Assembly: GCA_018713605.1 (NCBI GenBank)
Contig: DVOM01000008.1
Span: 1 to 30,386, forward strand
Direction: 5' to 3'
Origin: Scatacola_A faecigallinarum
GTDB taxonomy: Bacteria > Pseudomonadota > Alphaproteobacteria > RF32 > CAG-239
DNA: 30,386 nt
Shown here one piece after another: positions 24,303 through 30,386 of the stretch. The notes below the pieces were generated by a model. That model was not told where the DNA came from, made no database searches, and saw nothing but the letters and a program-made list of their open reading frames with translations. A program made the translations under genes and the position numbers. The first letter of the stretch is position 1. Each line of letters opens with the position of its first letter.

Positions 24303-25144
24303 AAAGGCTGCTGGCTTGGGGCGTTGGTGCCGTTGTCGCATTTTATCTCTTTTTGTGCGGTCTGATATATTTTGTGCCGCAGCTGCTGTTCTATGCGCCT
24401 TCGTCCCATCCTTCGGATATTGAAGAGGCTCGTTCGTCCGGTTATTTGGCCGAACGCGAAGAATATCGGTCGGCGGATGGCACGCCGCTTTTCGCCTGGT
24501 ATACGAAACCCGCGGCAAATCGTTCCGAAATTGTTGTTTTCATGCACGGAAACGCCCATAATGTCGAAAGTTTTTATCATAAAATGCAGCCTTTTGCCCA
24601 AAAGGGTTACGGAACCTTTATGCCTGAATATCGCGGTTTCGGAGGCCTCGACGGTCGGATTAACCAGCAAAACCTTGAAGACGACGCCGTTGCCGCCGTT
24701 GAACATTTGCATAAACTCGGCTATCAAAACCGTGACATCATCATTTACGGCATGTCTCTGGGATCGCATATGGCGTTGAACGCTGCCGTCCGTCTGCAGG
24801 CGGAACAGCCGTTTGCCGCGGTGGCCGTCGAGGTTCCCTTTGACACGCTGCCCAACGTGGTTGCCGATAAGGTTAAGGTGCCGCTGCCTCTGTCTTTTCT
24901 GATGCGCGGTCATCTTTATGACAATCTGGCTCTGGTCGGCCGGATTAAAAGCCCGTTTCTGGTTATGGGCGGCAATGCCGATGCCCTGATTCCGATAGCT
25001 TTGGCAAAAAATTTGTATGAACATGCTCAAGAACCGAAAAAAATGATTATCTATCCCTATGGGACGCATAACGATTTATACCGTTTCCGCAACTACGAAG
25101 ACATGATGTCCTGGCTGGAGAAAAATGAAAAAGGTATCAAATAA
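24299..25144 (+). CDS. Membrane-anchored alpha/beta hydrolase (ABHD13/BEM46-like)
   Basis: This is a serine hydrolase of 281 residues with unknown substrate, probably facing the periplasm. A single N-terminal membrane helix (about 5-28, LLAWGVGAVVAFYLFLCGLI) precedes the hydrolase core. The oxyanion region is FMHGNAHN (about 81-88). The nucleophile elbow is GMSLGS (Ser153), the acid Asp228 (GNADALIP) and the base His257 (GTHNDLY). This is a complete catalytic triad with family spacing. The start is GTG 24299, overlapping the prfB stop (GTGA), so translational coupling is likely. Homologues are annotated as hydrolases or dienelactone-hydrolase-like; a lipid or ester substrate is a guess. Confidence 0.88.
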   Translation: MKRLLAWGVGAVVAFYLFLCGLIYFVPQLLFYAPSSHPSDIEEARSSGYLAEREEYRSADGTPLFAWYTKPAANRSEIVVFMHGNAHNVESFYHKMQPFAQKGYGTFMPEYRGFGGLDGRINQQNLEDDAVAAVEHLHKLGYQNRDIIIYGMSLGSHMALNAAVRLQAEQPFAAVAVEVPFDTLPNVVADKVKVPLPLSFLMRGHLYDNLALVGRIKSPFLVMGGNADALIPIALAKNLYEHAQEPKKMIIYPYGTHNDLYRFRNYEDMMSWLEKNEKGIK

Positions 25145-28100
25145 GTTATATAAAGCCCGCAAAATTATGGATTACACCGGCGTCGTCTTTCTGGTGCTGC
25201 TGCTTTTGTTTATCTGGCAGCTTTACCGGGGGCCTGTCGCCGTGCCTTTTTTGAAACCCTATATCATCAAAGCTCTCAATCATGACGATTCAGAATATCA
25301 GGTAACGGTCGACGCCGTTAATCTGGAACTGGTCCGCTCCATTCAGCCGATTAAAATTATTGCCAACAATGTCGTCTACAAAAAAAATGACGGCACTTTC
25401 ATCATCAATGCGCCCAAAACTTCCGTCTCTTTCAGTATCCGCGCGCTGCTGCGCGGCGTTATTGCGCCGAGCTCGGTCGAAATCAGCGCCCCGTCGGTCT
25501 ATCTGTTTACCACTTACGGCATCGGGCAGGATAACCGGGACGAGGTCAACCGAAAGAAACTTGAGTATTATTTCGACGCCTTTGAGGATTTTGTCGAACG
25601 TTTCAATTCGGAAGACCGTGCTTATCCGGAAAGCTATATCAACGATATTTCCGTCAAAAACGCCGAACTTGAGTTTCATGAGGTCGATCTTGGCCGCAAA
25701 TGGGTGTTTTCGGATCTGAATTATACTTTTGAACGCAATTTTACCAATATCGAAACGGATTTTAACGCGTTGCTTAAGCTCAGGGACCGCATTTCCACCG
25801 TCGGCATTGACGCGGAATATCGTCCCGGTGCGGCCAAACTGGCGCTGCGTTTCTATTTTTCGGATCTGGTTCCGGCCGATGTCGTCGATACGTTTCTTGA
25901 AAAACAGTTCAGCGAAAACCTTTACGGCGTTAATCTTCCCGTAAGCGGAAAAGTTGATGCCCTGATTGATTTTGAGGATGTGCTCAGAAACAAGGACGAT
26001 ATTGTCAAAAGTCTGGATACGGCCGTGGAAAATATTGATTTCCAGTTTGAGGGCGGGCAGGGAAATATCATGTTCTCCGACAATGAGGATTTCCGCTACA
26101 ACGTTTCGTCTTTTCTGCTGGAAGGAAACGTTGACGGCGGTGTCGACAAGGTCAACATCAAAGACGCCGATTTTGACCTCGGCGGCCAGAAGATGAAACT
26201 CGGCCTGCAGATAACCGGCATGAAAAAGTTCTTTTTCGAAAATTCCCTGAGAGATTTGAAAATTTCGGCTTCTGCCGATGTCGAAAAGCTGGCTTTTGAC
26301 GATTTGAACAAATACTGGCCGCGTTACATCGCCGAAGATGCCTGGCTTTGGGTCAAAGACAGCATTTACGGCGGTGAAATCCGCGACGCGTCGTTCCGTT
26401 TTGATTTCGATTATGACGCCGGAGCCAAAGGCCTGCGCTTTTCCAATCTGGACGGCAGGGGAACCATTGTCGACTCGAACCTCAATTATCTGAAAGGCAT
26501 GCCGGATATCAGAAATATGTACGGCACTGCCTATTTTAACAGCGACAGCATTAAAATCGATGTTGACAAGGGCGTTTCCGACGGCGTTATACTGACCGGC
26601 GGCAGCGTTCTTCTCTATGATTTGGATAAATATGACAATTTTGCCGACATTAATCTGGAAACGACCTCAAGCATTGCCGACGCCCTGAAGCTGATAGACA
26701 ATCCGCCGCTTGGCTATACTTCCGAAATGGGCATGGACGCCGATGCGATTCACGGTGAGGCCGAAACCTCGCTGGGATTGAAGTTTGAGTTGAAAAACGA
26801 CTTGGAGCCGGAAGAAGTCAGGGTAAATGTCAAATCGGTGCTGACGGACGTTTCCATTCCCGGTATCGTCAAAGGAAAAGACGTCAGGGCCGAAACCCTG
26901 AATCTGGTTGTCGACAACAACGGCATGTCGGTTATCGGCGACGCGCAGCTTGACGGCATTCCGCTGCATTTGGTCTGGGACGAAAATTTCCTGAGCAAGG
27001 ATTATAAGAGCAAATACAAAATCTCTTTCCGGTTTGACGATGCCGTCAAGAAAAAGCTGGGCATCGACATTGGCGTGCTGAATCCGCCTTATATTGAAGG
27101 TTATGCGAATGTTGATGCCGAAATTACCAAATATGACAATGACCGGTTTGACATTGATGTTATTGCCGCGCTGGCCGATGCGACGATTGATTATTCCTTC
27201 CTCGGTTTCCGCAAGCCGCTGAAACAACAGGCGGCAATTAAGGCAAAGCTGAATTTTGCCGGCGACCGGCTGACGGCGATTCCGAGTTTCAGCCTCTCTA
27301 AGTCGGATTTTAAACTGAACGGAAGCATTACGCTGGACAAAGACGGCGAAGTGAAAGTCGTTGACATTTCAAGCATAAAGGGACCGAAAACTTCGGCTAA
27401 GGCCAAAATCGAAATTGCCTATAAGCCGAAGAAAAAGGTCAAGATTAACATTTCCGGAAACAGTTATGACCTGACGGAGCTTTTTGTTCGCGACGAAGAG
27501 GTTATGCGCCGCAAGGCCGCATTGCGCAAAACGCAGAAACAGGCGAAAGACGATGATGAAGACTATTTGGAAAAAGTTACCGACACGGATATCTATATTG
27601 CTGTTAACAGTCTGTGGACCAACCCCGAAGTTCCGATAACCAACTTTGCCGGTTCGGCAATGCTGCGCAACGGGACCGGTGTTTCCGAAGCGCATCTGGT
27701 CGGCAATTACGGTACCAGCCGCAATGTGCGCCTTAAAGCAGATTACGTTCCGAAACCGAACGGCGAGTTTTTCCTGTCTATTGATTCCAACAATGCCGGC
27801 AGTACGCTGAAAGTTTTGCGTATATATGAAAATATGCGCGGCGGCAACCTGAAAATCGAGGCGCGGCGAACCAGGGAAAAACAGTTTATCGGTCATGCTT
27901 CCATCCGTGATTTCAGCATTTATAACACGCCGGTTATAGCCAAGCTGTTGACGATGGCTTCTTTTACCGGCATGGTTAATCTGCTGACCGGTGAAGGTAT
28001 GGCCTTTTCGCATTTTGACGCGCCGTTCGAATACAAAAACCGCACGCTCTTTGTCAACGAAGGCAAGGCTTTCGGCAATGTTATGGGCATTACCGGCAGC

Positions 28101-28367
28101 GGCGCCTATAACCGCGCGACCGAAGTTCTTGACGTCAAAGGCGTAATTGCGCCGGCTTACAGCATCAATACCTTCATCGGCAAACTGCCGTTGGTCGGAA
28201 GTTTGCTGGCCGGCAAGGACGGAACCGTTTTTGCCGCCAATTATACCATTACCGGCAGCATATCCGATCCGAAAATCAGTATCAATCCGCTGTCGGCTTT
28301 AAGCCCAAGCTCGCTGAAAGACCTGTTCTCCAACTTGTTCGGAGGCGGCAATGACAAACGCAGATAA
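25125..28367 (+). CDS. AsmA-like / YhdP-family envelope protein
   Basis: This is a 1080-residue protein anchored by one N-terminal helix (about 16-33, YTGVVFLVLLLLFIWQL), with a very large, beta-rich periplasmic part. The C-terminus is diagnostic of the AsmA_2/DUF3971 (YhdP) group: FTGMVNLLTGEGMAFSHFDA, then APFEYKNRTLFVNEGKAFG, and finally GSISDPKISINPLSALSPSS followed by LKDLF. YhdP, TamB and AsmA relatives form long hydrophobic grooves that move phospholipid between membranes. A role in outer-membrane lipid homeostasis is thus inferred from the family. A charged linker (QKQAKDDDEDYLEKVTDTDI, about 804-823) interrupts it. ATG 25125 lies inside the hydrolase gene (20-base overlap), with GGAG four bases upstream. 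It continues the mrcA-prfB transcription unit. Confidence 0.88.
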   Translation: MKKVSNKLYKARKIMDYTGVVFLVLLLLFIWQLYRGPVAVPFLKPYIIKALNHDDSEYQVTVDAVNLELVRSIQPIKIIANNVVYKKNDGTFIINAPKTSVSFSIRALLRGVIAPSSVEISAPSVYLFTTYGIGQDNRDEVNRKKLEYYFDAFEDFVERFNSEDRAYPESYINDISVKNAELEFHEVDLGRKWVFSDLNYTFERNFTNIETDFNALLKLRDRISTVGIDAEYRPGAAKLALRFYFSDLVPADVVDTFLEKQFSENLYGVNLPVSGKVDALIDFEDVLRNKDDIVKSLDTAVENIDFQFEGGQGNIMFSDNEDFRYNVSSFLLEGNVDGGVDKVNIKDADFDLGGQKMKLGLQITGMKKFFFENSLRDLKISASADVEKLAFDDLNKYWPRYIAEDAWLWVKDSIYGGEIRDASFRFDFDYDAGAKGLRFSNLDGRGTIVDSNLNYLKGMPDIRNMYGTAYFNSDSIKIDVDKGVSDGVILTGGSVLLYDLDKYDNFADINLETTSSIADALKLIDNPPLGYTSEMGMDADAIHGEAETSLGLKFELKNDLEPEEVRVNVKSVLTDVSIPGIVKGKDVRAETLNLVVDNNGMSVIGDAQLDGIPLHLVWDENFLSKDYKSKYKISFRFDDAVKKKLGIDIGVLNPPYIEGYANVDAEITKYDNDRFDIDVIAALADATIDYSFLGFRKPLKQQAAIKAKLNFAGDRLTAIPSFSLSKSDFKLNGSITLDKDGEVKVVDISSIKGPKTSAKAKIEIAYKPKKKVKINISGNSYDLTELFVRDEEVMRRKAALRKTQKQAKDDDEDYLEKVTDTDIYIAVNSLWTNPEVPITNFAGSAMLRNGTGVSEAHLVGNYGTSRNVRLKADYVPKPNGEFFLSIDSNNAGSTLKVLRIYENMRGGNLKIEARRTREKQFIGHASIRDFSIYNTPVIAKLLTMASFTGMVNLLTGEGMAFSHFDAPFEYKNRTLFVNEGKAFGNVMGITGSGAYNRATEVLDVKGVIAPAYSINTFIGKLPLVGSLLAGKDGTVFAANYTITGSISDPKISINPLSALSPSSLKDLFSNLFGGGNDKRR

Positions 28368-28842
28368 GCTGAAAATCGGTCTCGATTTCCATGGGGTTAT
28401 TACCGATAATCCCGAATATTTCAAGGTTTTTGCCAACGAAGCGCTGCGCCGCGGATATGAAATTCATGTTATCAGCGGCGGTCCGAAGGCTACGATTGAA
28501 AAGTTTTTGCGGCAATGGGGCATAAAATATACGGATATTTTTGCCATTGTCGATTATTACGATGCCCGCGGCTGTGTCACTTTTTATGAGAACGGCGAGT
28601 TTAAGGTGCCGGATAAGCTTTGGAATTGTGCCAAGGCGGCTTATTGCGACGAAAACGGCATCAATATTCATATCGACGATACGATGAGCTACAGCGAAGG
28701 TTTTACGACGCCTTTCTGCTTTTATGACGTCAAGACCAGACATTGCCGCACGCAGGATCAAAAGGTTATCAATCTGGAGGTTTCGCCCAAAGCCGCCCTG
28801 GATGATATTGAGATTTTTGTAAGCGAAAGCCGGAAAAAGTGA
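28351..28842 (+). CDS. HAD-like hydrolase family protein with altered motif I
   Basis: This cytoplasmic protein of 163 residues has a HAD-type fold signature. Motif I reads GLDFHGVITD (Asp12), motif II is in EIHVISGGPKATIEKF (Ser46, Gly47), and the acidic motif IV is INIHIDDTMSYSEG. In most HAD phosphatases the second motif I acid is Asp (DxD); here it is His14, so general-acid catalysis may be altered or the protein may act on another substrate. Size and the lack of a cap insertion fit a small C0-type or nucleotidase-like member. GGAGG five bases before ATG 28351 gives a strong start, overlapping the AsmA-like gene by 17 bases. It is the last gene of the block. No specific substrate can be named. 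Confidence 0.78.
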   Translation: MTNADKLKIGLDFHGVITDNPEYFKVFANEALRRGYEIHVISGGPKATIEKFLRQWGIKYTDIFAIVDYYDARGCVTFYENGEFKVPDKLWNCAKAAYCDENGINIHIDDTMSYSEGFTTPFCFYDVKTRHCRTQDQKVINLEVSPKAALDDIEIFVSESRKK

Positions 28843-28870
28843 TTTTGCCGCCGCTTGTCTGACAGGTATA

Positions 28871-28904
28871 AAAAATCCCGGATAATTCCACCGGGATTTT
28901 TTTA
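28871..28904. terminator. Bidirectional terminator between convergent genes
   Basis: AAAAATCCCGG (28871-28881) and CCGGGATTTTT (28891-28901) form an 11-bp stem with a 9-base loop and flanking A and T runs. It can end the HAD gene (+, stop at 28842) and the cysteine-rich gene (-, stop at 28935). Confidence 0.93.
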
Positions 28905-28934
28905 CGCTTATTTAGTTAGCGTTCTAACGTACCG

Positions 28935-30386
28935 TCAAAAGTAAGTGGCACACTTCATACAACTGTAACCGGTTGTATTTTCCGAAGCACTGCAGCATTT
29001 AGTACAAATACTGCCCGCAGCTGTTCTGGTAGCTTTAAATCCATAGGAGCAACTGCAGCCGTCAGATTTGCTGTAGCCTACCGGACAGAGGTCGCTGAGG
29101 GGTTTTGTGCAAAGACTTCCGGACTGGGTGTAACCGGAATTGCAGGCCCAGGAGGAACACTTTGAAGGACAGGTTGAAAAATATGCCGTGCAGCTGGCGT
29201 TAGCAGGAACCGAAACAGCAGTAACACTATCACAGGGATTTGCTTTGCAGGTCTGGCACTTAGACGAACAATCACTAAAATACGACTGACAACCGTAAGA
29301 GCAACTGGCCGCCGTACGGTTGCGGCAGTTGTCAGCATAACAACTGGTACACTTGCTGCAAGAGTTGGTCGCTTTGCAACCATAGGGGCAACTCAAAGAA
29401 GACACATCGCAGTCCGGATTGGTTTTGCAGCCGGTACAAACGCCGCAACTGTTGGTACTCGCGCATCCCCACGAGCAAGACACCGGTGTTTTATCACAAT
29501 CCGGGTTGCCTTTACATCCCGTACATTTACCACAGGAGTTGGTCGTTGCGCAGCCATGTTCACAACTCTTGGAAGTTACACTACAATCCGGGTTTGCTTT
29601 GCACGAAATACACTTGCCGCAACTGTTGGTACTCGCGCAACCGTACGAACATGACAGTGAAGTCGCATCACAATCCGGATTACCAGTTGCGGTCTGACAT
29701 TTGCTCGGACAATCCGACCACCATTTGGAGCAGCCGTATGGGTGCGAAACGTCAGTTCGGCTATGGCAGTTGTCGCTGTAGGCTACCTGACACTTTGAAC
29801 CGCAATCCGCATAATACTGCTGGCACCCATAAGGGGTGCTGACCGCTGTTCTGTTGCGACAGTTGTCGGTATAGCAGCTTTGACACTTTGACGAACAGTC
29901 GCTGAAATACGAAGCGCAGCCATATGTGCAAGCAACCGCAGTTCTATTCTGACAGTTATCCGCGTGAGCCACCTGACACTTGGTGGAACAATCTGACCAG
30001 TAGGTCTGGCAGCCGTAGTTAGCCGGAACCGATTCACGGTTGCGGCAGTTGTCGGTATAAGCCGTCTGGCACTTGCTGGAACAATCCGCAAAATACGCGA
30101 CGCAGCCGTACGGGGTTGAAACCGCCGTGCGGTTGCGGCAGTTGTCCGCATAAGCCTTCTTGCAGACCGTGTTGCAGGGCGCTGGATAGTATTCTTCACA
30201 ACCGTACGCTCCCGCAGATACGCCCGCCGGGCAGGTACACTGCGTATATTTGCCGCCGCAGCTGTCCCCGCTCGGCGAACGCGGCGACGTACAGTTGGAG
30301 GTATTGTAGGCATATTCGCTCTTGCAGGCGCAGGACTGATACTTGCCGCCGCAGGAAGCGCCTTGTCCGACTTCCTTTGAAGAACA
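28935..30386 (-). CDS. Large cysteine-rich modular repeat protein (paralogue 2), 5' incomplete
   Basis: The frame is open from the right edge to the stop at 28937-28935. At least 483 residues are visible, of which about 75 are cysteine; the N-terminus and any signal peptide lie outside. From N to C it shows two SCGGKYxxCxC modules, then five 31-residue A modules (DNCRNRTAVSTPYGC, YFADCSSKCQ). Four 27-29-residue B modules follow (NPDCDATSLSCSYGCASTNS then CGKCxxCK), then one more A module. The C-terminal region is unique, contains CPVGYSKSDGCSCSYGF and ends SCMKCATYF. A GTG at 29972 could look like a start but has no Shine-Dalgarno and cuts the array, so it is rejected. It is probably secreted and disulphide-bonded, like the Cys-rich protein at 13597-14610. 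Cysteine-dense metal binding is an alternative. I recognise no named family. Confidence 0.85.
   Translation of the reverse strand, partial: CSSKEVGQGASCGGKYQSCACKSEYAYNTSNCTSPRSPSGDSCGGKYTQCTCPAGVSAGAYGCEEYYPAPCNTVCKKAYADNCRNRTAVSTPYGCVAYFADCSSKCQTAYTDNCRNRESVPANYGCQTYWSDCSTKCQVAHADNCQNRTAVACTYGCASYFSDCSSKCQSCYTDNCRNRTAVSTPYGCQQYYADCGSKCQVAYSDNCHSRTDVSHPYGCSKWWSDCPSKCQTATGNPDCDATSLSCSYGCASTNSCGKCISCKANPDCSVTSKSCEHGCATTNSCGKCTGCKGNPDCDKTPVSCSWGCASTNSCGVCTGCKTNPDCDVSSLSCPYGCKATNSCSKCTSCYADNCRNRTAASCSYGCQSYFSDCSSKCQTCKANPCDSVTAVSVPANASCTAYFSTCPSKCSSWACNSGYTQSGSLCTKPLSDLCPVGYSKSDGCSCSYGFKATRTAAGSICTKCCSASENTTGYSCMKCATYF
29250..30155 (-). repeat. Tandem coding repeats of the cysteine-rich protein
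   Basis: A modules of 93 bases start at 30155, 30062, 29969, 29876 and 29783. After a 9-base joint, B modules of 87 bases start at 29681, 29594, 29507 and (81 bases) 29420. A sixth A module covers about 29342-29250. Cysteine spacing is C-x11-C-x6-C-x3-C in A and C-x6-C-x3-C-x5-C-x2-C-x2-C in B. Residues between cysteines vary more than the cysteines themselves. Confidence 0.9.

Noticed and set aside
29250..30155. Regular DNA repeats that might be a CRISPR or minisatellite array
   Set aside because: The periods are 93 and 87 bases, whole codons throughout, with conserved cysteine codons in one long open frame. They are coding modules.

Overview
The window looks like chromosomal DNA of an uncultured, moderate-GC alphaproteobacterium, probably host- or gut-associated. 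This rests on gene content and order. There is an RNase E whose S1 domain is split by a long acidic insertion, as in alphaproteobacteria. Next to it lies an amidase - PBP1A - RF2 block, an arrangement I recall as common in that class. There is also a molybdopterin-binding/nucleotidyltransferase fusion typical of the class, and a PhoR-type kinase. No 16S gene or other decisive marker is present, so any finer placement (for example a gut RF32-like lineage) is inference.

Layout. 1-156: a repeated promoter segment that reads leftward out of the window, then a terminator. 157-1611 (-): PhoR-like sensor kinase, divergent from mutS (1699-4377, +). 4466-5311 (+): orphan protein. 5525-6462 (+): ribosomal operon rplM-rpsI with a strong promoter and terminator. 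6664-7080 (+): XRE-type regulator, followed by a 1169-residue autotransporter at 7295-10804 (+). Both are preceded by the same palindromic TGTATAAT-N2-ATTATACA signal. 10805-11372: gene-free, with REP-like palindromes. 11373-11855 (+): small secreted orphan. 11954-13588 (+): MocA-like fusion. 13597-14610 (-): secreted cysteine-rich protein whose promoter is the second copy of the 1-119 repeat. 14906-18822 (-): rne followed by an overlapping BepA-like M48 protease. 19356-28842 (+): a tightly packed block amiC - mrcA - prfB - alpha/beta hydrolase - AsmA/YhdP-like protein - HAD-like protein. 28935 to the right edge (-): a second, much larger cysteine-rich repeat protein, 5' incomplete.

How the genes fit together. 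The rne to HAD region is housekeeping: RNA turnover, peptidoglycan synthesis and septal splitting, translation termination, and envelope quality control and lipid homeostasis. prfB keeps the classic autoregulatory +1 frameshift, so its internal UGA is not a mutation.

The accessory and more novel content is a set of surface or secreted proteins. One is a practically cysteine-free autotransporter with its own candidate regulator and operators. The others are at least two proteins with 12-16% cysteine, built from tandem modules. One of these is driven by a promoter segment that recurs with 118/119 identity at the left edge of the window. The shared promoter cassette and the modular cysteine-rich proteins are the best candidates for an undescribed, co-regulated surface-protein family.
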